Shown here: positions 1-8,910 of the stretch, piece by piece
Numbering within the stretch: position 1 is the stretch's first letter
Layout: each line of letters starts with the position of its first letter
Source: CAZQRW01 sp964596115
Lineage (GTDB): Bacteria; Hydrothermota; UBA3072; B12-G15
Direction: 5' to 3'
Length of the DNA stretch: 64,000 nt
NCBI GenBank assembly: GCA_964596115.1
Contig: CAZQRW010000004.1
Coordinates: 1 to 64,000 of the forward strand
Translations under genes and position numbers: made by a program
Notes under the pieces: generated by a model
What the model saw: the letters and a program-made list of their open reading frames with translations, nothing else
Database searches by the model: none
Told to the model about the DNA's origin: nothing

Positions 1-55
1 CAGCGATGTGAGAATCCTGGTATTCTGTTTTTTTGACAAAACCTTTTGGTAGCGT

Positions 56-1057
56 TTATTCAATAACCTCTTTTATCCATCCAGCTCCAAGTACATAGTC
101 ACCTTTATAAAAAACTGCAAGTTGGCCTGGTGTAATTGATTTCTGGGGTTCTCTAAACTCTATCACATTTTTATCTATTATTGCTTGGGCAGGTTTAAAT
201 TTATACCTAATTTTTGCTTCTGCTTCAATAGGAAAGTCAGGGGTTTCTTTAAATATCCAGTTTGGACGTGAAATTAGAAATCTCCTTTTGTAAAGTGCCT
301 TCTCCTTTCCAACAACGATTGTATTTTTTTCTGGTATTATTCTCAGGACATACATAGGTGTCTGTGAGGAAATCCCTATACCCCTTCTCTGGCCTATCGT
401 ATAATGAAATATTCCCTTATGTTTACCCAAAAGCCTACCATCTTCATCAATAATGTCTCCTTCTTTATTCTCAATCAACCCACCTATTCTCTTTCCATCC
501 TTTACGAAGCAAATATCCTGGCTTTCAATCCATTTTTGTACTGGCAAGTCTTTTGTTATCTTTTTTGTATCCACTTTTGTCCTGTCCCCAAGAGGAAAAA
601 AAGCCCGTGAGAGTTGCCCCTGAGTAAGCATTGCAAGAAAGTATTCCTGCGACTTTTCCCTATCTCTTCCCTTCATAAGCATATACCTTTTATTCTCATT
701 TTTAACCCTTGCGTAATGCCCTGTTGCAACTTTCTCTATCCCCATCTCATCAGCTATCTTCAGGAGTATCCTGAATTTTATATCTTTATTACATACAGCA
801 CAGGGATTTGGCGTCCTCCCTCTCTTGTATTCATTAATAGTATAATCTATTACCGTTCTCCTGAAATCTTTATCTGAATTATACACCTGCCATTTTATAC
901 CAAGGTATTTCGAAACAGCACTTGCATTCTGAAAGGCACAACATCCCTTCCCGAGAGAAAGGGTAATTCCAGCAACCTCATAGCCCATTTCTTTCAGTAC
1001 TATTGCAGCAGCTGAAGAGTCAATCCCACCACTCATTCCAAGAAGTATCTTTTCCAA
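56..1057 (-). CDS. mnmA: tRNA-specific 2-thiouridylase MnmA
   Basis: Transfers sulfur to U34 of tRNAs reading Lys, Glu and Gln codons (s2U34), in the cytoplasm. The 333-residue protein has the PP-loop ATPase motif SGGIDSS at residues 9-15. The two catalytic cysteines are visible as C86 in RTPNPCAVC and C183 in SQDICF, 97 residues apart as in the E. coli enzyme. YTIGQRRGIGI and a C-terminal beta-barrel domain follow. The start is TTG at 1057, chosen because AGGAG lies just upstream and overlaps the TAG stop of the preceding repeat-protein gene, so the two are probably translationally coupled. Family assignment is secure; only the pairing with the repeat protein is odd. Confidence 0.95.
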   Translation of the reverse strand: MEKILLGMSGGIDSSAAAIVLKEMGYEVAGITLSLGKGCCAFQNASAVSKYLGIKWQVYNSDKDFRRTVIDYTINEYKRGRTPNPCAVCNKDIKFRILLKIADEMGIEKVATGHYARVKNENKRYMLMKGRDREKSQEYFLAMLTQGQLSRAFFPLGDRTKVDTKKITKDLPVQKWIESQDICFVKDGKRIGGLIENKEGDIIDEDGRLLGKHKGIFHYTIGQRRGIGISSQTPMYVLRIIPEKNTIVVGKEKALYKRRFLISRPNWIFKETPDFPIEAEAKIRYKFKPAQAIIDKNVIEFREPQKSITPGQLAVFYKGDYVLGAGWIKEVIE

Positions 1058-1065
1058 TTTCTCTC

Positions 1066-3744
1066 CTAAAGATGTAGATATTCTTTCAAGATACTTCTAA
1101 TCATAGGATCTTTCTCTCCTCCAACAATAGTCTCAAGGTATTGTTTTACACCTGTTCCATTTGATTCCACCAATCCCATTGTAGCATACCTTCTTTCCAT
1201 CTCGCTATTGCGCTTTATACCATCAAACAAAATGGACATCATTTTATCCACCGCTTCACCTTCTTTATTCTTTACAATTTTTCCTCCAATGTAGAGAAGA
1301 TATGGATAATTCTTCCAGTATTTTTTTATATAAGGAATTGCATCAAGACCGAAATTCTGAATTGATTTATCTATCGTTGATCTAATCGTTGGCAAAGGGC
1401 TTCCTAAGGCATTTATTAATGCTGGAATAGTAGAGGTGTCTCCGACCGTTCCCAATGCCTTTATTGTAGCTATCCTTGTATCCTCCCTATTAGAACTCAG
1501 ATAGGAGATCAATTCTTTAACTTTTTTTGTCTTTATATCACCAAGTGCATATATGTAGTATCTTACAAGGTTCTCGTTCTTTTCCATTCCAAGATATTTA
1601 ATGAGAGAATCCTCTGCCTCTTTGACTTTATATTTTCCTATAAAGTAACATACGTTCTTTTTTATATGCGGATCATTATCAGATATTGCTTTGAGAAGAA
1701 ATGGTTTTGCCTTTGCCTTATTCTCCTTCAAAGCTGCATCAATAGCCCTTAAATCCAGGGAACTCTTTGTGTTTATTTTCTCTTTAAAGATATAATCAAG
1801 CGCATCCCTTCCTCTCAGGGCCAACTCTTCCCTCGCCTTTTTCACCCTATCCTGATTATCCCCAACACCCCATTCAGATGCGATCTTAAAAACCTCCTCA
1901 ACGGACATCTTCGTGAAATCCGGTACGGGCCTCTGCTTATAAAGGGGTTTAACAACCCTACTATTCTTGTCTATCCCTATAGAGTAAAGATCCCTCGTCC
2001 ATATCTTATCATTCCCGAATCTTCCCTCTATATAGTTATCATTCCCGGCAAGGTCAAGAAAAATGCCTGCACCTGCAAAACCCCTTCCCCAATTTATATC
2101 CCCCATTCCAAAGGGCTTCTTGTTATTTTTTTCAGTTGTCTTATACACATCATTCCCTTCACCATCTATAAAAAGGCCAAACGAGTTATTTAATCCAATT
2201 CCCAATCCACCACTAACAGAATACCAATCATTCCCGCTGCTGTCTACCATTATACCAACGGCAAAATCATGGCCCTCACCCTGGGATGGACCATGTCTTG
2301 AAAAATAGTGATCCTGTCCCGCCCTATCATATAAAAAACCATAAGAGAGATGAATCCCTGCTCCCTGTGCGTACTCATTTGCATTGTATATATCGTTCCC
2401 CAAACCATCATAGAGAAAACCGGCGGAGAACCAATAAGAGGTACCCTGTGCATAGACCTCGGCATTGTAAAAGTCGTTGCCACTCATATCACAGAGAAAT
2501 CCCACCCCTCCACCATAATCAGGCCTTTCACCAATGGAGAATCCCTGAGAAAGGGATTGATATGCATCTGGAAGAAGTGGTGTATGCCTATATCTTCCGC
2601 CTGCATAGTAGATGTCGTTGCCACATCCATCAAAAAGTAAACCATAACTTCCTATGCCTGCAAATCCCTCCCCATAAAGTTGAACAGCATATCTGTCATC
2701 ACCAGAAGAGTCATACAGAATGCCGGTTCCGAGATAACCTGCCCCCTCTGAAAGTATACCCCCTTCATAGGTATCGTCTCCTTTCTCATCCATAAGTATA
2801 CCCAAACCAAACATAGCAGCACCAAGTGAGATATTCCCGGATCTATAATAATCATTACCGTTCTCATCATCAATAACCGAGATACCAAGAATTGCACCAC
2901 CAGTCCCAACAAACTCAGTCCCTGAATAGTAATCATTACCGGATAGATCAACAATCAAAGTGATAGGCCCAGTTATATTACTGATGGTACCCCTTGTATA
3001 GTATTGATCATTTCCACCAACATCAATAATAAGGGTATAATTCCCCTTATATATATCGTCCCCCTTACCACCTATTGCAATCTTTCCCACATTAGTATTA
3101 AATACCACCGTAGTATCACTTAACTTAACAGTGCCAATGTTCTCTTTTATCCATCCAAGAAGTTCAAGTATGTTCAATCCTGCCTTTTGTAGCTCCTCCC
3201 TGTTGGTGGAGAAATACCAGTTCATAAGGGTATCTGTATTAAATGGAATTGTTGTGTCTACTTTGATGTTAAACTCCCTCGTGATTGCGCCCTTGAAATA
3301 GTCATCTGTTGAATCCTCCTCATTGGAGAGTCTATCCGTTAACTCATAGAGAAGTCTATTCCTCCTGTATTCATTAATAGTTTTATACGAATCGTTAATC
3401 TCTTTCTTTATGCTACTTAAATTCTGGGAGACAATTCCAACAAATTCTGCCAGATTTTTTGCCCTCTTTGTCTTGATATCTGGCTTTATGCTATAACCAA
3501 GATCCTTTGAAATAGACCTGTAGGAAGTAATTATACCATTGGAAAAATCCTTTCTCTTTGTTTTAATATAATCAAATCCAGTCAATGGCTTATCCATAAG
3601 TCTTCCCACTATGGGGAGGTAATATTTGGTATCAAATACCCATCCCAGTTTTTCAAAGGATAAAGAATTTTGATTTAAACCTATGTAACTAAGGGCAGAA
3701 TCAAGGTCTGCCTCACCGATAAATGCAAAAATTATTAGTAACAT
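1066..3744 (-). CDS. Secreted G-[ND]-D-x-Y repeat protein with C-terminal HEAT repeats
   Basis: 892 residues; function unknown. A short hydrophobic N-terminus suggests export. Residues about 1-220 are helical and charged. Residues about 225-570 hold 13 copies of G-[NDQ]-D-x-Y (for example GNDIYNANEYAQG and GDDTYEGGILSEG), each followed by a Gly-rich hydrophobic stretch ending in an Asp. The 20-40 residue period suggests a beta-solenoid. From about 610 to the end there are HEAT-like helical repeats such as NDPHIKKNVCYFIGKY and LRAIDAALKENKAKAK. The ATG follows AGGAGGTGAA. A candidate promoter is TTGACT at 3797-3802 with TAATAT at 3774-3779. It is the first gene of a likely operon with mnmA. 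It could be a surface scaffold or adhesin; nothing visible is catalytic. Confidence 0.8.
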   Translation of the reverse strand: MLLIIFAFIGEADLDSALSYIGLNQNSLSFEKLGWVFDTKYYLPIVGRLMDKPLTGFDYIKTKRKDFSNGIITSYRSISKDLGYSIKPDIKTKRAKNLAEFVGIVSQNLSSIKKEINDSYKTINEYRRNRLLYELTDRLSNEEDSTDDYFKGAITREFNIKVDTTIPFNTDTLMNWYFSTNREELQKAGLNILELLGWIKENIGTVKLSDTTVVFNTNVGKIAIGGKGDDIYKGNYTLIIDVGGNDQYYTRGTISNITGPITLIVDLSGNDYYSGTEFVGTGGAILGISVIDDENGNDYYRSGNISLGAAMFGLGILMDEKGDDTYEGGILSEGAGYLGTGILYDSSGDDRYAVQLYGEGFAGIGSYGLLFDGCGNDIYYAGGRYRHTPLLPDAYQSLSQGFSIGERPDYGGGVGFLCDMSGNDFYNAEVYAQGTSYWFSAGFLYDGLGNDIYNANEYAQGAGIHLSYGFLYDRAGQDHYFSRHGPSQGEGHDFAVGIMVDSSGNDWYSVSGGLGIGLNNSFGLFIDGEGNDVYKTTEKNNKKPFGMGDINWGRGFAGAGIFLDLAGNDNYIEGRFGNDKIWTRDLYSIGIDKNSRVVKPLYKQRPVPDFTKMSVEEVFKIASEWGVGDNQDRVKKAREELALRGRDALDYIFKEKINTKSSLDLRAIDAALKENKAKAKPFLLKAISDNDPHIKKNVCYFIGKYKVKEAEDSLIKYLGMEKNENLVRYYIYALGDIKTKKVKELISYLSSNREDTRIATIKALGTVGDTSTIPALINALGSPLPTIRSTIDKSIQNFGLDAIPYIKKYWKNYPYLLYIGGKIVKNKEGEAVDKMMSILFDGIKRNSEMERRYATMGLVESNGTGVKQYLETIVGGEKDPMIRSILKEYLHL

Positions 3745-3884
3745 TTCACCTCCTTTTTTACTTACAGTATGTTATATTAAAACATATAGAGTTAGAAGTC
3801 AATAAACCGATTTACCTTACCAAAAATCGAAACGAAAAAACACAAGGAAAAAACTTTTAGAAAGGAGATACAAAAATATTTTTC

Positions 3885-5296
3885 TCATTCTCCAAATCTT
3901 GGATTTACGATATTGCTGTATATTGAGCCAAAGGAATACGAGAGACCTACCGATACAAAATAATTGTATTGGGTTGAAAGTTGTTTTAAATGAAGAAGTA
4001 CCTCTTCAGGCGTCAATCCCCTTTTTGGTATTGATATTTGATTATGTATCCATGAAATCCTTCCAAATAACGTAAAGGAAAGCCCTTTGATTACCTGTAG
4101 GGAAAGATTACTCGATAGTGTTAATCTATTCTTTTTAAAGTCATAGAGATAATTTGAACCACGCAAGGTTGTATTTATACTACCCCATTTCTGTTTTGTA
4201 TCCAATGATAGAGAAACTGCTTCATTAAACAACTTATCTTCTGTCCTGTTGTATATAGTCTCTTCAAAGTATTTATAATAGTCATAACCCAGTGAATAGG
4301 ACATCCTCAACTCCCTGTTGGTTGATTGGCTGTAAGGGAAGATATTGTATTCTACACCTGATGAGAGAGAAACAACTCGTTTCATATTACTGTATGTGGN
4401 NNNNNNNNNNNNNNNNNNNNNNNNNNNNNNNNNNNNNNNNNNNNNNNNNNNNNNNNNNNNNNNNNNNNNNNNNNNNNNNNNNNNNNNNNNNNNNNNNNNT
4501 TGTATTCTACACCTGATGAGAGAGAAACAACTCGTTTCATATTACTGTATGTGGATGAATATAGATTGGGCCATAACCCCAGGGACCAATGGTCATTTAT
4601 GCTCTTAACAATATCCACAGATGCCCCATAACTCTTAGAAAAACTATTAATAGTTGTAGAATCATCCAACTTAAATTCATTGTTATAATAATAATGGTAG
4701 ACAGAAAAATGCGTTTTCCAATCCTCCGTTGTTCTATTTGCAGAGATAGAACCATTTATTGAATTGAATTTTGTGGATTGTTCCCCACTTAGAAAGCTAT
4801 TTATTCCCAAACTGAATACCCAATGGTTCCATCTATCTTTTACCTCTGTAGGTTTTTCCTTTTTTGAATAAAGAATGCTTATCTCTTTTGCCATAGGCGT
4901 TTTTGCAACATATCGTATCAAACCAAGTTTCAGCACTTTTACCAGCCCTTTCCTTATAGTATCATACGTATCTAACTTTCCTGAGATGTATTTCAGCGTG
5001 TCTTTCATACCAGCATAATTATGCTGCCCAATGTATGTGATGGTATATTCTATCCCACCACTTCCCGTCGTCTGTGTAGTTATTAAAATATAAACATCTG
5101 CTACCTCTTTAAATCTTACATAATTAACGAAGGCGATCTCTTGTTTTATAAAATCCGTATCACACTCCCCACAATCAATATATACCCTTATGCCAGGCAC
5201 ACTTAAACTGTCAGGTTGGATGTTCGCATATAAAGAAAGGCCAAAGACAGCAAAAAAAATAAAAATCGTTGAAGTCGCTGCAATTCTTCTTTTCAC
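3885..5296 (-). CDS. Envelope protein: N-terminal CxxC domain plus C-terminal beta-barrel, interrupted by the assembly gap
   Basis: As given, the gene looks like two frames separated by 100 Ns. Removing the gap and one copy of the 55-bp duplication (155 bp) puts both frames in register and gives one protein of about 418 residues. I start it at GTG 5296 because GGAGGTG sits just upstream and the product then begins with a signal peptide (KRRIAATSTIFIFFAVFGLS). Longer in-frame starts up to 5449 would overlap the promoter. After the signal comes a domain with VYIDCGECDTDFI, then Tyr/Ser/Asn-rich alternating strands typical of an outer-membrane barrel, ending NPRFGE. Function unknown. I recall similar two-part proteins in Gemmatimonadota-like genomes but cannot verify this here. 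Confidence 0.7.
4345..4399. repeat. 55-bp direct repeat, left copy, flanking the N gap
   Basis: Identical over all 55 bases to 4500-4554. Because the copies abut the two sides of a 100-N run, this is best read as one genomic sequence present at the ends of two contigs that were scaffolded without being merged. Confidence 0.9.
4400..4499. other. Assembly gap of 100 Ns
   Basis: A run of exactly 100 N, a common scaffolder default. With the identical 55-bp flanks the true gap is probably -55 bp. Deleting 155 bp restores a single reading frame for the surrounding gene, since 155 mod 3 is exactly the offset between the two frames. Confidence 0.97.
4500..4554. repeat. 55-bp direct repeat, right copy, flanking the N gap
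   Basis: Second copy of 4345-4399, in the same orientation, starting immediately after the Ns. See the gap entry. Confidence 0.9.
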
Positions 5297-5421
5297 TTCC
5301 CACCTCCATATCATAAGATTTTCAATTAGAGAAATAATTGGGCTTTTAATTATCCGCAAACATAAAGGAATGTGTAAATAATTATCAATTTTTATATTCA
5401 TCTGTATTACCTTTTTAATAC

Positions 5422-5449
5422 AGTATAACAATTTTGAAAAATTTGTCAA
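5422..5449 (-). promoter_or_regulatory. Sigma70-type promoter for the gapped barrel gene
   Basis: On the minus strand, TTGACA (5444-5449), a 16-bp spacer and TATACT (5422-5427). Initiation near 5415 gives a leader of about 120 nt before the GTG at 5296 and rules out the longer in-frame start at 5449. Confidence 0.7.
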
Positions 5450-5531
5450 GCTAAAATTACCTCCAATATTCTTTATAAGTGGGAATTAACCGATAGAATC
5501 TTTATAAATTGAAAATTAAAAACAGCCTCCT

Positions 5532-5930
5532 TTAATAAATATAAAATCCCCCAAAATTCAGGGAGGGGGCATAGGGGATTTTTGCATGTTTTAGCATAAA
5601 TATTGTTTCTGCCTCAAAAAATCCCCCATACTTGTTCTTCCTGTACATTATCCCTCCGCCTGTATGTAGTGTTGGGATTGTTCTCTTTGCAGCATTCATA
5701 AACCCAACGCCAAATATAAAATATGGGGACATATCCTTTTCCGTAATAAATTTGTATAAAATTCTTCCCCTTGTAAAGATAACCCCTTTTGCAGGGATAA
5801 TAGTGAATTCCCCTTCAATTTGATTGGACTGATTTAACTCATATGTTACTGTTATGGCTGGAATAACTGCGCCTGGTAAAGATATCCTCAATCCGAAATT
5901 CCATGCATTCAAAATCAACAAAATATACAT
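5532..5930 (-). CDS. Small putative outer-membrane beta-barrel protein
   Basis: 132 residues, not recognised. A hydrophobic N-terminus (MYILLILNAWNFG) may act as a short signal. The rest alternates aromatic/hydrophobic and polar residues in Gly-punctuated strands, including PYFIFGVGFMNAAKR, and ends in an aromatic residue (GGFYIY), as small outer-membrane barrels do. GGAGG lies inside the end of the upstream membrane-protein gene, whose stop is 1 bp away, so this is the last gene of the xre operon. A role in the envelope is an inference from composition only. Confidence 0.6.
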   Translation of the reverse strand: MYILLILNAWNFGLRISLPGAVIPAITVTYELNQSNQIEGEFTIIPAKGVIFTRGRILYKFITEKDMSPYFIFGVGFMNAAKRTIPTLHTGGGIMYRKNKYGGFFEAETIFMLKHAKIPYAPSLNFGGFYIY

Positions 5931-5931
5931 A

Positions 5932-6576
5932 TTAACCTCCTTCTCTTTTTAGAAAGACGATAGCTGCATAATACAGCGGAATAGGGAGAATGAATAACAT
6001 TAGTAAAAGAAGTAACGGTGTCTTCCACGCCCTAAGGAAAAAAGCAACAAGGAATGTTGCATAGAGAAAACAGAGTACAGAGGCGGTCTTTTTAAATCTA
6101 TACGATAGAATGGCAGGAATGAAAAACCCAATACCTATAGAGGACTGAATAAACCCTCCAGCGGTAAAACCATTTTCAAGCATTGCAAATAGAATCCACC
6201 ATATACCAAATACATAGAGTATTACTCTTCCAGACCGGGCGAGGTTCAGCCTTTGAACAAGAAGAAACATTGAGTAGATTACTATTGGAAAAATAACCAG
6301 AAGATAGTAGATGGCGTCAGGATTTGTCTTTGTTGTAATCGCCTGCTGGATAAAAAGGATGATAAACAGAAATATAGATATCTGAAATGTTAGGTATCCT
6401 GCCCTGTATCTGATATACTTTTCCCTCTCATCTGCCATTCTGGACTCTGTATAGAAGAGATGGAGAGGAAAGTACAAAAACATAAGCATCATAAAATAGG
6501 GCGAAAAAACAATACTGAGAATTAGTGTAACGATAACGAGAATAATGATACCGAATAAAAAAGAAACCTTCTTCAT
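5932..6576 (-). CDS. Polytopic membrane protein of an xre operon
   Basis: 214 residues with about six hydrophobic helices. Between helices 2 and 3 is a cytoplasmic-looking segment RMADEREKYIRYRAG. A DERE-type motif like this occurs in small membrane proteins encoded next to Cro/CI-type regulators (DUF2178/DUF3796-like), but I cannot assign a family with certainty. The start overlaps the stop of the regulator gene by 4 bp (ATGA), so the two are coupled. Function unknown. The pairing suggests the membrane protein and regulator act together, for example in an envelope or bacteriocin-type response. Confidence 0.75.
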   Translation of the reverse strand: MKKVSFLFGIIILVIVTLILSIVFSPYFMMLMFLYFPLHLFYTESRMADEREKYIRYRAGYLTFQISIFLFIILFIQQAITTKTNPDAIYYLLVIFPIVIYSMFLLVQRLNLARSGRVILYVFGIWWILFAMLENGFTAGGFIQSSIGIGFFIPAILSYRFKKTASVLCFLYATFLVAFFLRAWKTPLLLLLMLFILPIPLYYAAIVFLKREGG

Positions 6577-6776
6577 TTTTCCTCCCTTAGGTAGAATATT
6601 TCATCTACCCTTGTATTGAAGATTTTCGCAATCTTTAATGCAAGTTCCACAGATGGATTATAACTCCCCTTTTCAATGGCAATAATCGTCTGACGAGAAA
6701 CACCAACTTTCTTTGCAAGTTTATCCTGTGTCATATCAAATTTTGCCCTCCACACCTTCAAATTATTATTGACCAT
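6573..6776 (-). CDS. Xre/Cro-CI family HTH regulator (YozG-like, short)
   Basis: 67 residues made almost entirely of one helix-turn-helix: MTQDKLAKKVGVSRQTIIAIEKG followed by YNPSVELALKIAKIFN. This is the short regulator class normally found with a membrane-protein gene and probably represses its own operon. No ribosome binding site precedes the ATG. A consensus promoter places the ATG exactly 6 nt after the -10 box, so the mRNA is predicted to be leaderless. Family is certain; the target is an inference. Confidence 0.9.
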   Translation of the reverse strand: MVNNNLKVWRAKFDMTQDKLAKKVGVSRQTIIAIEKGSYNPSVELALKIAKIFNTRVDEIFYLREEK

Positions 6777-6782
6777 ACATAT

Positions 6783-6810
6783 ATTATATACAAAATTTCT
6801 AATTTGTCAA
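6783..6810 (-). promoter_or_regulatory. Leaderless promoter of the xre operon
   Basis: Minus strand: TTGACA (6805-6810), 16-bp spacer, TATAAT (6783-6788), then 6 nt to the ATG at 6776. Both hexamers are perfect. The rest of 6777-7037 is purine-rich, and apart from the divergent promoter at 7004 I see no gene in it. Confidence 0.85.
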
Positions 6811-7003
6811 GCCTACTTTACTTTTTGTAAAGTTTTAATTACTTCATATTACGGCCTTATTAAGACAAGGTAGAGGCAAAGATAAAGAAACAGACAAGAT
6901 AAAGGTAGAGAAAGGAGAACAACGTAAACGATAGGATATAGGGGATAGGGAAATAGATGCACTTGCCTTTAAGAAAAATTTGCTAGATAAAATCTATAAA
7001 TAA

Positions 7004-7031
7004 TTGACATTTATTCTTGCTATGATAGACT
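7004..7031 (+). promoter_or_regulatory. Leaderless promoter of the tsaC-type gene
   Basis: TTGACA (7004-7009), 16-bp spacer, TAGACT (7026-7031), then 6 nt to the ATG at 7038. No Shine-Dalgarno sequence fits between -10 box and start. Confidence 0.75.
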
Positions 7032-7037
7032 TATTTT

Positions 7038-7607
7038 ATGCAAAAAAATCCTGTTCAACTTTTGAAAAAAGGAAGGGTTATCGGTTTCCCTACAGATACC
7101 GTTTATGGTATGGGATGTATATTATCCGAAGAATGTGTAAAAAAACTGGTTAAATTGAAAGGGAAAAGAGCAAAGCCCTTTGCAATATTTCTTTCTTCTC
7201 CAGATAAGGTCAATATATATGTTACTGAAATAAAGCCTTATGTAAAAAATTTGATGAATTGTTTCTGGCCAGGTCCGCTAACCCTTGTATTTTACGGGAA
7301 TCCATTGCTGCCTGAAGGAGTCCTTTCAGAAGAAAAAAAGGTTGGAATAAGAATTCCCAATAATAAAAAAATCCAGGAATGGCTTAAAGACATAGAAAAA
7401 CCATTAATTCAGACAAGTGCAAATAAATCAGGGAAACCTTCGCCTTTGTCAGATATCGATGTAAAGATAAAACTTGACTACCTTGTTCCTGGAAAATCAT
7501 CCCTGGGGGAACCCTCCACTGTCCTGGATGTAACGGGTAGCATTCCTATAATTCTAAGGGAAGGAACTATAAAAGAACAAGAAATATTAAAATGTTTGGA
7601 GGAATAA
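7038..7607 (+). CDS. tsaC: Threonylcarbamoyl-AMP synthase, TsaC/YrdC type
   Basis: Makes L-threonylcarbamoyladenylate from threonine, bicarbonate and ATP for t6A37 modification of ANN-decoding tRNAs. The 189 residues cover one YrdC domain: GFPTDTVYGMGC near residue 19, KRAKPFAIFLSS near 48, FWPGPLTLVF near 80, and a Ser/Thr-rich nucleotide-binding stretch (TSANKSGKPSP). The C-terminal extension of true Sua5 is absent, so it is the short TsaC form. It starts a plus-strand pair with the dehydrogenase gene, whose ATG shares the last base of the TAA stop. The start is predicted leaderless. Confidence 0.9.
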   Translation: MQKNPVQLLKKGRVIGFPTDTVYGMGCILSEECVKKLVKLKGKRAKPFAIFLSSPDKVNIYVTEIKPYVKNLMNCFWPGPLTLVFYGNPLLPEGVLSEEKKVGIRIPNNKKIQEWLKDIEKPLIQTSANKSGKPSPLSDIDVKIKLDYLVPGKSSLGEPSTVLDVTGSIPIILREGTIKEQEILKCLEE

Positions 7608-8710
7608 TGAAAAAAATTATCTTACTTGGAGGTGGAAGACAGGGAAGAACTGCTGCAGAGTTCTTAAAAAAGAGGGGCGTTGATGTTACAATTGCAGATA
7701 TCAACGAAAGCAACCTATCCCTGACAAAAAAATTGGGCTATAAAATAAAAAGGGTTGATCTCTCGAAGAAAGAAAACATTAAAAAAATTTCAAAGGATTA
7801 CGACCTGGTAATATCTGCCCTCCCTGCCTCTCTGGGAAGAGTTGCAGAAATTTCGACTATCGAGGCAGGAAAAAATCTTGTCGACCTCTCGTATCTTCCT
7901 GAAGATCCGTTTGAGCTAAACTCCCTCGCTACTAAAATGGGTGTTACGTTAATACCAGATGCAGGTGTCGCACCAGGAATAAGCAATTTTATTATCGGAC
8001 ATCTTTCTTCCTACTTTGATAAAATGGATAACCTGAAAATATTTGTTGGTGGAATACCTGAGAAGAATATACCTCCCCTTGGATATACACTGACCTGGTC
8101 ACCAATAGATCTTGTTGAAGAGTACACAAGGCCTGCAAGAATAAAGAGGGATAGTAAAATTATTGCTGTCCCTGCACTCTCAGGTGTAGAAGAAATTCAA
8201 TGGAAAGGTATTGATAGGCTGGAGGCATTCTATACAGATGGATTAAGAACATTGTTAACAACAATGAAAGATATCAAGGATATGGAAGAAAAAACAATCA
8301 GGTATAAGGGCCATGCAGAGAAGATGAAATTTCTCATTGAAATGGGCTATTTTAAAGACAACTGTAATGGTCTCTCTCCTCTAAATGTGTCTCTCTGCCT
8401 TTTTAAAAAAATCTCATCAAAGCTTGAAAATTTGAAGGATTTGCTCCTCCTTAGGATAATTGTAGGAGGCATCAAATCCGGGAAAAAAGTAGAAATCGTT
8501 TATGAATTATTTGATAGAGGTAATAACAAACATACTGCAATGGAGAGAACTACAGGATTTGGATGTGGTATGCTTTCATATCTATTAATAACTGGCCGAA
8601 TAAAACAGAAGGGGGTTATCCCTCCAGAAAAAATAGGAAGGGATGACACAATTTTCAAGGATGGAATTGAGTTATTATCCGAGGAAGGGATAAAAATAAC
8701 GAGGGTTTGA
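7607..8710 (+). CDS. Saccharopine dehydrogenase family oxidoreductase
   Basis: 367 residues. An N-terminal Rossmann fold carries ILLGGGRQGRTAAEFL (dinucleotide-binding Gly-rich loop), followed by VISALPASLGRVAEI and DAGVAPGISNFI, typical of the saccharopine/lysine dehydrogenase family. The length resembles lysine 6-dehydrogenase and bacterial saccharopine-dehydrogenase-like proteins. The substrate cannot be told from sequence. I chose ATG 7607 over an upstream in-frame ATG because GGAGG sits directly before it, inside the end of tsaC. It ends with TGA, showing that TGA is a normal stop here. No lysine-pathway genes lie next to it. Confidence 0.85.
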   Translation: MKKIILLGGGRQGRTAAEFLKKRGVDVTIADINESNLSLTKKLGYKIKRVDLSKKENIKKISKDYDLVISALPASLGRVAEISTIEAGKNLVDLSYLPEDPFELNSLATKMGVTLIPDAGVAPGISNFIIGHLSSYFDKMDNLKIFVGGIPEKNIPPLGYTLTWSPIDLVEEYTRPARIKRDSKIIAVPALSGVEEIQWKGIDRLEAFYTDGLRTLLTTMKDIKDMEEKTIRYKGHAEKMKFLIEMGYFKDNCNGLSPLNVSLCLFKKISSKLENLKDLLLLRIIVGGIKSGKKVEIVYELFDRGNNKHTAMERTTGFGCGMLSYLLITGRIKQKGVIPPEKIGRDDTIFKDGIELLSEEGIKITRV

Positions 8711-8817
8711 AATTTTAATTATTTTTATACTTTTTTCCGATGGCTTTTTAATACTTCAAATTAAACCTACGAAAACAGCCCTTAGATATAATGATTTAGA
8801 TTACTGAACAAAATCCC

Positions 8818-8845
8818 TTGACATAATTTTTTTCAGAAATACACT
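8818..8845 (+). promoter_or_regulatory. Promoter upstream of the antiporter pseudogene
   Basis: TTGACA (8818-8823), 16-bp spacer, TACACT (8840-8845). It predicts a start near 8852 and a leader of about 150 nt before 9000, unusually long for this window. Confidence 0.6.
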
Positions 8846-8910
8846 CACAATGACAATATAATTAAATTAAATGTAAGGCTGACGGATCAATTTCCAATTA
8901 ATATTGAATA

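Noticed and set aside
33..38. Plus-strand TTGACA near the window start
   Set aside because: It reads into the 3' end of mnmA on the opposite strand with no gene to drive; the match is isolated.
2286..2795. Long plus-strand frames opposite the G-[ND]-D-x-Y repeats (2063-2795)
   Set aside because: They are antisense to a low-complexity repeat region, rich in His/Pro/Arg, without ribosome binding sites; a composition effect.
5297..5449. Longer N-terminus of the gapped barrel protein starting at 5449
   Set aside because: It would begin inside the -35 box of a consensus promoter and bury the signal peptide; GTG 5296 has GGAGG at the right distance.
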